This document shows positions 11,697-23,526 of a stretch of 64,000 nucleotides of DNA, piece after piece. The position numbers were made by a program, and so were the translations under genes. The stretch comes from Bradysia coprophila (lineage: Eukaryota; Arthropoda; Insecta; Diptera; Sciaridae), in assembly GCF_014529535.1 (NCBI RefSeq), contig NW_023503584.1, positions 2,701,005-2,765,004 on the forward strand, read 5' to 3'. Position 1 is the first letter of the stretch; each line of letters opens with the position of its first letter. Below the pieces are notes generated by a model, which saw only the letters and a list, made by a program, of their open reading frames with translations, made no database searches and was not told the origin of the DNA.

Positions 11697-13606
11697 ATGG
11701 CAATGGAAACATTTGCTACTCCCTTCCCACACGGATTTATATACGGAGAATATGGTGTGGGTGTCGTGCCGAAATCAGTCGACGAATTAGACATGATTCG
11801 ACTTAGTATTAGCATCCGAGAAAAGCCAAATTGGTCGGATAAGATGAATGATCCGATTATCGTCGCTAAATGGAAAGCTGAAATAGCCGACAGTATGAGC
11901 CAGAGCGACAAAAAATTCGATTATGTTTTGGCTGAGCTGAGTAACTTGCCGAATGACCGTCAATAAATCAAGTTTTTAATTTCAAATTTCACGACAGGCC
12001 ATTATTTGTCCATAAAAGACGGTTCAATTGAAGTCGCTGCCGTGGATGGCACATGGCAATCGGATACGTTAATCGATAATGAATTACGCAAAACGTTTAT
12101 CGAAGAAGTGAGCGATTTAGAAAATGTTCCGGATTCGGAGAAGGATTGGCATCCAGGCTCAAACAATCAAGTGTTAGATTTGGTTCATCCGTCGCTGTTT
12201 TGTTTTGTTGCTGGAAGGGTGAGTCATTGCACTAATAGAACAAAGTTTAAAAAATTAGTAAACGCCTTTTCAGACAAGAGTTACATCAAAACCAATGCCA
12301 TCTTTTTGTCCTGAGGTGAGTGTCTGATTTATTGGTTTTATTGCCCGTTTAAATAGGAAATGAATTTGGTTTGTCTACAGAAACTACTGAAATTCGCGGA
12401 TAGCGACGAATATCTACCTTTAGATGACGGATTAAAATTTGCCCTCGAACCAACGGCATCACTACCCGGTTACACAAAATCAGCGAAATTCCAATGGTTA
12501 CCATCCGAGTTTCATGTTGACGAGTCGGGAGGGGTGAAAATCGATTCCTACATCAACAATTTACACCCCGAATGCTATACGAAACTGTACCAATGCATCG
12601 AGAAAATATTCGAAAAGTTTGTGCCGATGTTCAACAAGGTGCTGACCGACTTAAGAAATCCTCGGAAAAATCGAGTCGAGATCAATTATGACGACACTTT
12701 TGAGTATGGAGAAGAGAGAGAAAATGAAGAAGCCGAACGTATCAGAAAACCGGTAAAACTTCCCCATTTTGAACCACCTCCGGCTCCCGAGAAAATTGTT
12801 AAATTAAATGGAAGAGATCTGCAAGTCATTGTTAAGCTTGCCAACATTCATCTTACTCCTGATCAGCCAGAATACCCAGGTAACTCAGTTGTATGTTACA
12901 GAGGAGAGGAGCACTGACAAAAAATCATTTCTAACCTCAGGCGGTTCGTGGCACATCGAAGGTATGGCTAATGAAAGGATTGTCGCATCGGGAATCTATT
13001 ACTATTCATCGAATAACATAACAGAATCTCGCTTGAATTTCCGACATGCCGTCCGAGAGCCCGATTATGAACAGTACGATCACGAAGGAGTTGATCTAAT
13101 CTACAAATTGCAAAATGAAGAAGGCCTGAACCAGTTTCTCGGTTCGATTATTACAAAAGAGGGCCGGTGCATTGTTTTTCCAAACACTTTGCAACATCAG
13201 GTGGCTCCATTTAAGGTACACAATATAAAGCAACAATTTGTTTTTGAGTGAATCGGGCGCCATAAAATTTTCCATTTTCTCCTTATCGATGAACTAGCTT
13301 GAAGACTCAACCCGTGACGGTCACCGAAAGATTCTGGTATTCTTCTTGGTTGATCCTTCGGTGAAAATACTGTCAACTTCACAAGTGCCTCCGCAACAAA
13401 AATCATGGTTCAAGCAAAGTGTTGAGAGCCCAGATGTTAGATTTCCTGTCGAGCTGGTTCACAAAATTGTTGGTTTCATGGAATGGCCAATGGAACTGGA
13501 TGAAGCCAAGCGACACAGAGATGAATTGATGAACGAAAGGAAAGTTTTTGTCGACAAATCGAACCAGGAATATTTTGAGCGTCCGTTCTATTTATGTGAA
13601 CATTAG
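11697..13606 (+). CDS. DUF4246 protein, putative Fe(II)/2-oxoglutarate oxygenase
   Basis: Six exons (11697-11940, 11998-12218, 12274-12315, 12381-12879, 12941-13215, 13298-13606) encode 529 aa. The sequence has the look of DUF4246, a family best known from fungi: WHPGSNNQVLDLVHPSLFCF, LEPTASLPGYTKSAKFQWLP, then GGSWHIEGMANERIVASGIY. H340 and E342 in that last motif, H421 in NTLQHQVAPF and R437 in GHRKIL have the order and spacing of a double-stranded beta-helix 2OG oxygenase (HxD/E, H, R). Catalysis and substrate are inference; the biochemical role is unknown. An alternative acceptor at 12357 would add eight residues but leave a 41-bp intron, so 12381 is preferred. ATG 11697 has a good context (aaacaATGG), with a stop upstream in frame. 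A polyadenylation signal AATAAA lies at 13703-13708. Confidence 0.88.
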
Positions 13607-14434
13607 AAACAAGTCGGGAAATATGGAGCTTTCAGTGTGAATTCAATTCAAACTGTGTAAAGTGCACTCGGTTCAGCGAACCAAAACGTATTTTTTATTA
13701 GGAATAAAGGAGAAATTGTTTTAATTTCAACGAACAGTGATTTAATGCAACAAAAAGAACGATACAGGAACGGTGATAGAACATCGGACATTTTCAACAG
13801 AAGTCCATATCTAACTGAAATGTTTCTGCGACAGTCTCTTTGTTTCAAGAGTGGAGTCAACGCACCATTGAATCAATTGAACATGCGCGGTTCGATTGAA
13901 AAGAGATTGAATAAGGACCGCCGATCACCAATCATTTTTTTTCTTCATATTATTAATGAGTGATGAGTGAAACAAAAAATCAGTTCAGTTCTAAGAACCA
14001 GCAGCTGTGTCGTTCGTCTACGGATGGTAGAATCGCGTTGAGTTCTGAGTTATATTGGGATCGGAAAAGGAACTAATTCTAAAAAGCTTAATCAAAGAGT
14101 TATCACCCTACAGCTGGTTCCGCAAATGTAGCCATCAAAAGTCGAAAAATCATGATTTTCAATGGGTGATATCTAGGAGCAGAAGCGACCGAGAAAGTTA
14201 GGGAAAAAAGATGTTTTTATAAGTTGTCCCAAATTTACAATTGTTGAAAACTTCTTTTTCGCTAAACCTCGGCGAACTTTAAAAACTACTTACACAACAC
14301 TTCCAGTGTACCGTCTTTTTAACAAAAATTAATTAGTTGTTTCTCCCTAAAATTAAACTTTACAGCGATAGCCATACACGGCACGTAGAGTTTTTATTGC
14401 GCGGTCGCCCTATGACTAATATTAAGTGTTGAAG

Positions 14435-14596
14435 CGACGCACTTCAAGCAAAAGTGCTATAAATGACAGCTGTCAAATAGAGTACTACTTTGTATGAAAA
14501 AAGTGTCCGAATTTTTTTACAGTGCAAAAATTTGTTCGACACACTGTCCAGTTTCAGTACCCTATTTAGAGTACCACCCATGCTTGAAGTGCGTCG
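14435..14596. mobile_element. MITE family A, intact copy with 7-bp target duplication
   Basis: The 162-bp element has 16-bp terminal inverted repeats CGACGCACTTCAAGCA and TGCTTGAAGTGCGTCG. It is flanked by the direct repeat GTTGAAG (14428-14434 and 14597-14603). The interior carries a recurring block, TGACAGCTGTCAAATAGAGT followed by TTTTGTATGAAAAA, also seen near 20810, 21070, 23620 and 41740. No coding capacity. The duplication length and ends suggest a hAT-type non-autonomous element, by inference. Confidence 0.8.
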
Positions 14597-14686
14597 GTTG
14601 AAGTTGTAACTCAATCAGATGATTTTACAGGCTACATTCGTCGAGAACCGTACCCATCATGTTTCAATCACTACTTTTGACGCCCT

Positions 14687-14923
14687 CAGCATGTAAACTC
14701 CATTACAAAACTCGGGCTACGTCTCGGATCAACACAATTCACAAGAAAGCTCTACTTTATCCCTAGTCATGTTATAGTTATTCACATGACAAGGGATAAA
14801 AAGTTCAAAAGTCGAGTTTTAGTGAGAAGTTTGTTGATCCGAGGCGGGGCCGAGGCTAACAATCACATGAAAATGTCACTTTTTATTATGATCAGAGAGT
14901 CTTGTAATGGATTTTACATGCTG
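14687..14923. mobile_element. Short inverted-repeat element
   Basis: CAGCATGTAAACTCCATTAC at the left is complementary to GTAATGGATTTTACATGCTG at the right. The interior contains a second imperfect palindrome (GTCTCGGATCAACA versus TGTTGATCCGAGGC). No target duplication could be seen. It lies inside the 13979-15224 element. Confidence 0.6.
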
Positions 14924-15224
14924 TGAACTCCTAAATCAATTCTCTTGTTTTCTCTAGTGATGTCGTTCGCCACATTCGACTCTAAAGAAAACAAGAGTAC
15001 TCGTAAAATACTACTTCGTTATAATTGTTAATTGTCAAGTGCTCTTCCAAGAAGTCAAAACTAACTTATTTCGGTGTAGAAGTCACCTCAGGGCTTCTGC
15101 GGGAATTCCGGCTTCTTCTAAAATTAAATAAGTTTTTGGGCCTAGTTCCTCTTCCGATACTAATATAAGTGAGAGCTGTACCGGCCGTGGGCGACACAGC
15201 TGTTGGTTCTCAGAAACTGCTCAG

Positions 15225-16687
15225 AGGTTCGGGCTTTAACAACACTAACAGCGAAGAAAGTAGAATTTGACTAACAAATATAAAACTAAATTCAAATCAC
15301 CAGTCATCTCTTCTAATTACGTTACCATACCCGAGGCCACAAATTCAAATAATAAAAGTTCATTTAAAGTTCAGCTTAAAAATAAAACCACGAGCCACAC
15401 GTCTACACAAAGACCATGTACAATAATCTAAAATGTTGAAAAGTCAAGGAAAATTACGACCGAAAAGTATTTTTAACAATTAAAATTATTTATTGCTCCA
15501 CTGCATTATTATAGCCGTAGCAATTTTATAGAAAATATTTCCACGTAATAAGTAACGCGTTGTGTGTTTGTCTGTAAAATGGCACAAGTAATTCACACCA
15601 TTAAAATTGGAGTTAGCATTTAATATGTAGATAGGAAAAACTCGGTTAAAGGAAATTGAAATTAAAATTTTAAAGTAAAAATATTCGAATATACCTGTTT
15701 GACCCTGACGTCCTACCGGTTGGATATCGAAATATCTAATAGACGAAACTATTTCTGGTTATAACTATAAAGGGTTTCACATTCATGACGGTACGTAATA
15801 CGGCATGTAGATCTACCGTGCATGGGGGTCTGTCTATACATATTTACAATTGCATTATTGGAGGGAAAGCTTCACTTTAAAAACAAACAAAAATGTGAGA
15901 GCATAGGGTGGTAAATTCGAACGAATTGAAAATTATATCGGAATGAAATGTGCACGGTTTGTTATATGCAAAAAAATACCGGAATGTTGTATGTTCAGCT
16001 AGGATTGTTGTGTCGAAATTCCGATTCGATGGAAATGAAAACTTGATGGTATTCCTTTGTTTATTGCTGGTTGATATGCGGCAGGCAGCGTATATATATG
16101 TTTTTAATGGGTGATGTGCTGCCGGTCGGTACCAGGCACATTGAATAAACAAGAATGTGGGGTATTTGGTGAACGATTGTTTGAAATGTAAATTCCGTTA
16201 GAATTTTTAAACGATATCTGGTTCGCATAACTTAGGCAATGGATACTTTCTTTGGATAGAATGTCTTGCGTGAACGACGATGTATTTATCGTTGTTAATC
16301 TAATATTTGTAAATTATGTAGTTAAGTCATGGGCCACGCAAAGATTTCTTTCTGTTTAGCATTGTACGAAGAAAGGTTTGTTTACTTTACGGGACGAGTA
16401 GAGTACAAGAACAGGAACGGAAAATAAAATGTTTCGCAAAAAACTCGAGTAAAATTTTCATTCGTTATCGAAATCAAAAATGAAGAGGAGAAAAAAACAA
16501 AAATTTGAAAAATGTCCATCAACCACGCTACAGAAAGTGAACACAAACAAGCCAGTTCACGAATGATAACAAGAAACCTGGCGAACAGCATTTACAAGGT
16601 CAAAAATCGTGTCAAGTGTTGTTTGAAGAGAACCAGTGCTATTTTATGTAATCAAATTTCCATAATCATCTAACCGAGATTTTAGCA
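15225..16687. other. Intergenic region upstream of the 16.7-kb gene
   Basis: AT-rich sequence with no coding exon, RNA gene or clear repeat that I could support. The promoter and 5' untranslated region of the downstream gene presumably lie near its 3' end. Confidence 0.5.
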
Positions 16688-18931
16688 ATGAGTCTAGAAA
16701 GCCAGGAGTCTAAACTAAATGATGAGAAGGCAATAAACACATCTCAACAGAACGATTTATTTCTAACGAAAATTGCGTCTTCACCACTGATGTTTGATGA
16801 TGAGATAATTTCCAATGGGATACAAACATTGCCCGATCCAGCATACACATTCAACCAAGTACTTTCAACCATGGATTCAACATTACCATCGCAATGGACA
16901 CCCAATGTCAAGATCCCATCCGGCACTGGTTACACAAATGTTCCGAGATCCGATCAAACGGATACGATACTTCTATCAATGAGTTCCATTGAACGTGTGA
17001 GCACCTGTGGCCTGTGCGACTGCACGAATAATTTAAACGAAAGCAATGATTATCACAACAGAACTGTGACCGATGTTACTGTCATTGATGGTTTAAATGG
17101 TCATTTGGAAAATAATGTCGCTGGTTCAGAGCTTGAAATTTTGCGTAAACGGGCGAGATTCACTGAAACGCCAGAAGTGGCTCCTGATATCCTATTGATT
17201 TCGGATACGGGATCGATAAAGACGTCCGTGGAATCATCGAATGTTTTAAGAATGCTCGCCGAATCGACGAAAGCTATAAACGATCATTTGATGTCATTGC
17301 ACGCGGATTGGTGAGTTCAATACGAGTGCACACACTTCGGGAAGTTGTGAATTATTAAATTTTATCAGTCAGGACCGTGTGATTCAAAGTCTACCGTTTC
17401 ATCGTGTGCTTATCAATCCATGAAATGACTGGTGAATTTTAATTTATTATTTGTAGACTGAACACCCAACAGAGTCTTCCATAAAAATTGGAACTTAATC
17501 TGTAGGTGTGCCAAAACCTCACAACCATAAACTACATTGATGGTACTTCTAACCGGTTAAAAATTTGTATGAAACTTACCGGTAAATGAAACGTTTTTTA
17601 ACAAATTTTTTACCAGTTGGATCTACTAAGAGGGATTCTTTTGAAAATCCACCTATCAAAATCGGACCCATTTCGTCTGGGATGGATATATACATGGTTT
17701 GAAAGGTCTTTGCCAGTAGACCTTAAAACAGGCCTCACACAGTCTCGAGCCACACCTGGTTGCTGGTGGAAGATCTCTAAAGTTGGAAAAATAGTGTTTT
17801 TTATCCGAAATTTTAGGCAGTTATAAATGATCGTTCCGGGTGAGAGTGGGCTCGTTGGAAATCTTAAGAGCTTATGTACTTTCAGGTCATGCCTAGTTTC
17901 ATTAGATTCATTGATATATGTTTGCAAAAATTTGCAAGAAAAATTTTCAAAATCTGTGTGAACTTTAGACAGGTCTGGGCTGGTACTGATGACGCTTAAT
18001 GTGAACCTAACATGCTAGTCGTAACATACATTGTATAAGCTTTCCATTGATACCCCATTTGCAGTGCTGGTGATTGCTGGCGAGTTTTACGAGTAGCGGT
18101 TGTGCTAACATAAAATTCTGTTATGTCGGCAATCACCAGCACTGCAAATGGGGTATCAATGGAAAGCTTAGACAATGTATGTTACGACTAGCATGTTAGG
18201 TTCCCATTAAGCGTCATCAGTACCAGCCCAGGCCTGTCTAAAGTTCACACAGATTTTGAAAATTTTTCTTGCAGATTTTTGCAAACATATATCAATGAAT
18301 TAAATTAAACTAGGCATGACCCGAAACTACTTGAACTCAGCTTTCCAACGAGCCCACTCTCGCCCGGGACGATCGTTTATAACGGCCCAAAAATTCGGAT
18401 AAAAATCACCATTTTACCAACTTCGGAGATGTTCAACCAGCAACCAGGTGTGGCTAGAGACCGTGTGAGGCCTGTTTTGAGGTCTACTGGCAAAGACCTT
18501 TCAAACCATGTATATATCAATCCCAGGCGAAATGGGTCCGATTTTGGTAGGCGGCTTTTCAAAAGAATCCCTCTTCGTTCTATCATTGTCTTAGCGGTGT
18601 CGGGGAATCTCGCACACGTGATCATAGTATGCGTCCTTTTACGACATGTAACGAAAAGTCATGACTGTGCGAGATTCACCACTTAGAGGTGAATCTCGCA
18701 CACCATGAATTTGTGTGGTGTGCGAGATTACCCTACCCCGTCTTAGCTTTAACTGTTGAAACGGAAAAATCATTTTTCGTGCTTACAAAACCTTTATAAC
18801 GAAGTTGTTGTTGAATTTCGTACACAATTCAATTAGAGACATTATGAAGAAGCTCACAATTATTCTCTCTTTATTACAGTGGCGAACATTTAACAATGGC
18901 AAAGAACATCATTGGGCCAATGGATATTTAA
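16688..18931 (+). CDS. Unrecognised 224-aa protein, two exons
   Basis: Exon 1 (16688-17310) ends in phase 2 at G|GTGAGT. Exon 2 (18880-18931) follows a TTATTACAG acceptor and adds a short C-terminal end (CGEHLTMAKNIIGPMDI) before TAA. Splicing keeps the frame, and the ATG has a favourable context (tagcaATGA). I do not recognise the protein. It is acidic and Ser/Thr-rich, has a cysteine cluster CGLCDC near residue 104 and a basic patch LRKRARF, and has no signal peptide or membrane segment. The C-terminal 70 residues look helical. AATAAA occurs at 19054-19059, about 120 bp past the stop. The 1.57-kb intron is mostly foldback transposon. Confidence 0.7.
17630..18573. mobile_element. Large foldback element with about 446-bp arms, inside an intron
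   Basis: Two arms (17630-18078 and about 18128-18573) are near-perfect reverse complements around a loop of only about 50 bp. The outer ends are GAGGGATTCTTTTGAAAA and TTTTCAAAAGAATCCCTC. The inner ends are GCAGTGCTGGTGATTGC and its complement. It would form a very long RNA hairpin in the pre-mRNA of the 16688-18931 gene. Antisense-matching ORFs in each arm are by-products. No transposase. Confidence 0.9.
18601..18740. mobile_element. 140-bp palindromic MITE
   Basis: The ends CGGGGAATCTCGCACAC and GTGTGCGAGATTACCCTACC are inverted. A second GTGCGAGATTCACC / GGTGAATCTCGCAC palindrome lies in the middle (about 18668-18702). It sits between the large foldback and the 3' splice site of the same intron. 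Confidence 0.7.
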
Positions 18932-20554
18932 GGAAAATTGTAGCAACCTAATGCAACAATTGGAACCAATATTTGAGTTTAAAAGAAAATTGTGAAGTAA
19001 AATCAGTCCTCGTTTATATGTTAACACGACATTCAGTGATCTTAACAGTTAAAAATAAATTGCTGTAATTTCCACTCCTTTCGATTTGCATATTTTTCTA
19101 TTAAACGAAAAGTGTGAAAGAATTTCAACCCAATTATGATTATTACAATCGAAAAACTAGGTCACTTGATAACGAAATCTATATTCGTTCGGTCTTCGTT
19201 TTATCGTTTTGAAAATAGCCGTAAAATAACATTTTATACAAACAACCCATTGAAAGACGCCTGCTGACCTAGCTGATCCGATCCATATCGATACGTAACG
19301 TAATATATTTCGAGGTCACGCAAAGTAAGAGGAAAAAAAACACCCCCTGAAGTAAAATGGTTGTTTCTTTGATTATTTCGCTGTTTTGTTAAACTAACAC
19401 TACTGACTTACATCGTCGAAATGCGTGTGCTTTACAATTTACCGCTTTTTTTGTTGCAGTTTTGTTTCACATTATAGTTTGCATTTTGTAAAGAGAAAAC
19501 GATTTTCCATACGAAAATGTAACGAGGAAAGTTTTTGTGTTGTGTTGAGTATTCAAACTTTCGTTACACTTGGAAATTACAAACTGACTTATCAAGGATA
19601 CGGGGAAATTCGTTAATGCTGCGATTAATGACTAATTGAATAATTTTGTCTCAGTCGCATGATTAATTTCTATTTTAAGTGGAAATTTAGTCTGAATTCT
19701 CTTCCAATAATGATTATATCCAGAAGGTATTAATATCACGTCAACTTTTTAATGTGACGTGAAAATACGATTTCGTGACCGGAAGTTGTGAATTTTGTTG
19801 GAACCGTTTGGATACAAATTCGCCGAGGGCACTTTGAGTATATTATTAAAGGGAATCAAGCGTTTGATTGTATTGAATGGAATGCAGAAGGGAAAAACAT
19901 AAAAGATATTGATGGAGCCGATAACATCATTTTTATAAGGTGACAACGACTGTATATGGTATTGAAACGATTGAAACGTGTATAGGTGGTAGCTTTTGAA
20001 TAAAATTGCGATTTACGTGAACGTTCCGTTTGATGAAAAATATAAATCAAGGCCACACAACAGCAACAAGTGGTTGACCTGAATACATCGTAGAATATTT
20101 GATTTCTCGCAAAAATGAATGCTTTTCAATTTACTAGAACACTTTTCATCGACAACTGTGTCATCTGCTATAGAATGTATTTGTAGGAGATGTTAAACAG
20201 GAAATGCTTTTCATCTATAAAAAGAGAAGGTCTCGCACTAGATAAACGAAAATTGAATATTAAGAAACGTACGTTCTCTCAACTCCAGTGAAAGTGAAAC
20301 TTTTATTGGCTTTATTGAGAAAAAAGTTGTATTTCCTCTGTGATTAATGTTTTTTTAGTCATTCGGGGCATAAATAACTATTGTTCCTGATCTGGTCTAA
20401 GTTTTGCGGGAACTACGTGTCTTCCTTTGGTGGCTTAAGTTCTATAAATGAGCTTTATAAACTTAGTAGCTTCTATCTGTAAATTGTCATAAGGTTCTTT
20501 TGTTTTCGGGCCTTTTCTAATTGTTCTGAAAACTCAAACTTGCGAAAGCTACGC
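18932..20554. other. Intergenic DNA, no gene recognised
   Basis: After the AATAAA at 19054 there is no convincing exon on either strand. The ORFs of about 65 codons near 19425, 19749 and 19856 lack recognisable content. Confidence 0.5.
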
Positions 20555-20720
20555 AATTCACGCCGTAAGTGCGGTCGAAATTCAAAATGGAAAGTGCGGA
20601 TGACTTTCTAACGTAGCGTTATTTACATACAAGGAAGCGTTGAAAAGCACTTTTCGGTTCACTTTTTCATCGAATCGTTCACTTAAAATTCAAATTTTAG
20701 GCACACTTACGGCGTGAATT
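20555..20720. mobile_element. MITE family B, intact copy
   Basis: Terminal inverted repeats AATTCACGCCGTAAGTG and CACTTACGGCGTGAATT (with one changed base) bound a 166-bp element. Its interior contains TTCAAAATGGAAAGTGCG and a TTCACTTTTTCATCGAATCG block. An inverted copy lies at 21559-21723. A diverged partial copy starts near 20887. Confidence 0.85.
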
Positions 20721-20866
20721 GATGAGTAAGACTACACTACCATTCATTCATTGAAGTATTGTGTAAATAAAGCAAAATTTTTTGTGCGGCGTCGACTTAT
20801 GTCAGATCAGAGGCAAAAGTGATTCGAGTGACAGCTGCCAAATAGAGTACCATTTTGTATGAAAAA
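20721..20866. repeat. Direct repeat, left copy
   Basis: Starts GATGAGTAAGACTACAC and runs through GCGGCGTCGACTTATGTCAG into a family-A MITE block. The same approximately 140-bp sequence recurs in the same orientation at 23527-23662, so the two copies bracket the F-box gene. Confidence 0.8.
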
Positions 20867-21558
20867 TGTTTCCAGAATTTTTTAGAATTCACGCCATTAG
20901 TGCGCTTCAGAATTTGAATTTTCGGTGAATCAGTGGATGAACCAATGAAAAATAAATTTCAACGCACTCTGATATGAGAATATCGCGAATCTCCCATATA
21001 CGACGCTGCATTTTGACTACTATTGCTTTTTTAGATCGTCATTGATCATACCTATCAGCAACGCACTTCAAGCAAAAGCGCGTCGAGTGACAGCTGCCAA
21101 ATAGAGTACTATTTTGTATGAAAAATGTTTAGTTGTAGAAATTGTTTTAATTGAGGTTTGTGTTATGTTGTGTCAAAATGGTAAGAGAAGAAACCCAACG
21201 CGTTTTTTTAATTTTTTACCAAAGTGAAAGAGTCCTCTCATCGTTCCACATTCGTAAAACTTCGCATCTTCTCTGATTAAATTTTACAAAAGGGCAATCA
21301 AACAGAATAATTGATAGCTCATACGAGTGCGAAGTTTGCGGCCAGAGCGGAGCGAGGGCCGTAATTCACACGAGTCACATTTAATTTACGATTTATGGTT
21401 GATTGAAAATCTTGCTGCAAATTTATAAGAAAAAAATAACTCAAAGATCATTCGGTCTTACGTTCAAAGGTTTATTTGAAGAACTTTTTCTGTCAAATCT
21501 CGTTGTCATGTATAGAGTAATCGATTTATTAATGTTCTAAATTTGACAATTCTTTAGG

Positions 21559-21723
21559 AATTCACGCCGTAAGTGTGCCTAAAATTTGAATTTCAAGTGA
21601 ACGATTCGATGAAAAAGTGAACCGAAAAGTAAATTTCAACGCTTTCTTGTATGAAAATGACGCTGCGTTAGAAAGTATTACGCACTTTCCATTTTGAATT
21701 TCGACCGCACTTACGGCGTGAAT
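21559..21723. mobile_element. MITE family B, second copy in opposite orientation
   Basis: Its sequence is the reverse complement of the 20555-20720 copy with few changes, including the TTCACGCCGTAAGTG ends. It lies about 105 bp beyond the F-box gene stop codon and could fall in that gene's 3' untranslated region. Confidence 0.85.
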
Positions 21724-21828
21724 ACAGCATTTATGTAAAAACAAATTGGGATCAAATGTAGGTATTTGTATCAGTGATGCTTCGGAAGTTCAACAATGAA
21801 ATAGATCAAAAATATATTTAAAAAGTTG

Positions 21829-23175
21829 TCAGTCATCATTATTGGTTGCTTTCCACAACAACCATTCTGCGTTCAAATCGAGGATGTTTTGATGAACATC
21901 AAGTTGGCCATTGGTCCTTACTGTAATTTTTACTCGATTTTTAACAAGATTCAAAATCGAATTGTAACGATTCACATCGACGTTTACTTCGTTTACAACA
22001 ATAAAATCGATAACCGTCAGCTGTTTGGATGTTCTCAATATTTCAATTACATCCCATAGATGTTCAACTCGAATTTTGCCAATTTCTTTCAGAGCAGGCA
22101 TATTGTTAATCAAATAATATGCTGTTTCCTTATCACAAAAACGGACGAACAATGAGCGGAGCTTAGTCAAACTGGACATAGCTTTGACGGCATCGGAAAA
22201 AGAAATTTTCAAATGCTCAATTGGTACTTCTCGATCAGCGAGCAGGTTAATAAGATTATAAATTGGATGAAAGCCTTGCACAGTCAGACTCTTTAAATTT
22301 GCCAATTTAGTCAAATGCAAAACATTGTCTTCAATACCGACGTCTCCTGGGGTCGTTGAATAGACTAAGTGCTGGAGGTTCGGTTGTAGATTTTCGATGT
22401 TTTGAAGAATGCGACTAGACAGCGATTGACAACCAGAAATACGAATATTTTGAATTTGTGGATTTGCCGTTAGAAAATCGATAAACAAGGACTCGTCCAG
22501 GACTCGTATTAAATGGAATTGAATGTCCGTTAATTTCGGAAATTGGTAATCGACACAATCGAAATTTATGGAATCGTTTGCAATTAACTTCAAACATTTC
22601 AGTTCTTTGAATGCAGCTAATCTAACATTTTTGGTATATATTATGAGTAGTCTCTGCAGAACTTGGAATTGAGAACTTCTTGATATATTGAAGACCACAT
22701 CAGTTCCTTCTGAAATTTGCAACTCGACCAAATTATCTCCACAGTAATCAGAAATCAATTTGAGCAGATCGATTTTTCGAAACTTAGAAGGTTCTATGAA
22801 GTTGTATTCTTTTTGGTTATCATCATCTCTTTCGAAATCAAAGTTGTTGCAAATCAAGTCGATTGACTTGATCAAATGACCGAATATCCGTAAGCAACTT
22901 GATATACTGTGTGGATGAACAGAAGACTTGCGATTATCGTTTGAAATATTGATACGTCTGAAGCGCAATGGATAACAGTGCATCGCATTTTGTCGGAATC
23001 TTTGACATACTGCGGCCACGTTCACGAAATCTGTTAATGTATCCAAATGTCTGAAAATTTCCTGCAAGCAATCGTCGTTGAGCCCAGTTTGGATATTTAC
23101 TGGTGAGTGTAGAGACGATGATGATTTTGCCAAGTGGTTACTCGCTTCGACCATAACACATCGTTCTGCGTCCAT
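21829..23175 (-). CDS. F-box and leucine-rich-repeat protein, single exon
   Basis: The intronless frame encodes 448 aa from ATG 23175, which has a strong context (acaacaATGG). The frame stays open upstream, but no better start is visible. Residues about 31-75 fit an F-box (LNDDCLQEIFRHLDTLTDF, then VAAVCQRFRQNA). Degenerate leucine-rich repeats follow to about residue 400 (NLVELQISEG, LKCLKLIAND, LANLKSLTVQGF, LTKLRSLFVRF). F-box/LRR proteins usually bind Skp1 in SCF ubiquitin ligases and use the LRRs to choose substrates; the substrate here is unknown. Direct repeats on both sides (20721-20866, 23527-23662) and the lack of introns suggest movement or recent duplication, by inference. Confidence 0.85.
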   Translation of the reverse strand: MDAERCVMVEASNHLAKSSSSLHSPVNIQTGLNDDCLQEIFRHLDTLTDFVNVAAVCQRFRQNAMHCYPLRFRRINISNDNRKSSVHPHSISSCLRIFGHLIKSIDLICNNFDFERDDDNQKEYNFIEPSKFRKIDLLKLISDYCGDNLVELQISEGTDVVFNISRSSQFQVLQRLLIIYTKNVRLAAFKELKCLKLIANDSINFDCVDYQFPKLTDIQFHLIRVLDESLFIDFLTANPQIQNIRISGCQSLSSRILQNIENLQPNLQHLVYSTTPGDVGIEDNVLHLTKLANLKSLTVQGFHPIYNLINLLADREVPIEHLKISFSDAVKAMSSLTKLRSLFVRFCDKETAYYLINNMPALKEIGKIRVEHLWDVIEILRTSKQLTVIDFIVVNEVNVDVNRYNSILNLVKNRVKITVRTNGQLDVHQNILDLNAEWLLWKATNNDD

Positions 23176-23526
23176 TGTTGTGTAGAAATTAATTGTCTCT
23201 GTAGAACGGCGAAAATTCTTGTTACTGACAAAATGCATACATGGAACGGATGTAATGGAAATACTAGGGAACTTACGATTTTCTAACAATAAAAATCCAA
23301 ACGCAAGCGCGAGCACAAACAGGAAAGGTAAGTTTGATAAGTCAACTGATAAATAGTTGAATTTTGACTCGACTAACAAATATCGTTTACGAATTTCATG
23401 TTCTAATTTCTTAGTATTTTCCGTTTACTATAAAAGAAAAAACTTTGTTGGACTCAGATGTTTCGAAAATTTTATTCTGACCTACAAACTGTCCACTCGT
23501 CTATAATTATGGTCGACGTGTTTATT

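Larger units (their letters stand above)
13979..15224. mobile_element. 1.25-kb element with inverted ends, hosting two smaller MITEs
   Basis: The left end (about 13979) reads TCAGTTCAGTTCTAAGAACC then AGCAGCTGTGTCG. The right end (about 15224) is the complement (CGACACAGCTGTTGGTTCTC). The similarity extends inward about 100 bp on each side (TATATTGGGATCGG versus the complement of CCGATACTAATATA). Within it lie a MITE at 14435-14596 and another inverted-repeat element at 14687-14923, so at least three insertions are stacked. No transposase gene was found. Confidence 0.65.

Noticed and set aside
12357-12380. Earlier acceptor for exon 4 of the DUF4246 gene
   Set aside because: It stays in frame but leaves a 41-bp intron; the acceptor at 12380 gives a normal 65-bp intron. 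Kept only as an alternative.
21829-23379. Longer start for the F-box protein giving a hydrophobic N-terminus
   Set aside because: The upstream start is not an ATG, and the hydrophobic stretch comes from poorly supported 5' sequence; ATG 23175 has a much better context.
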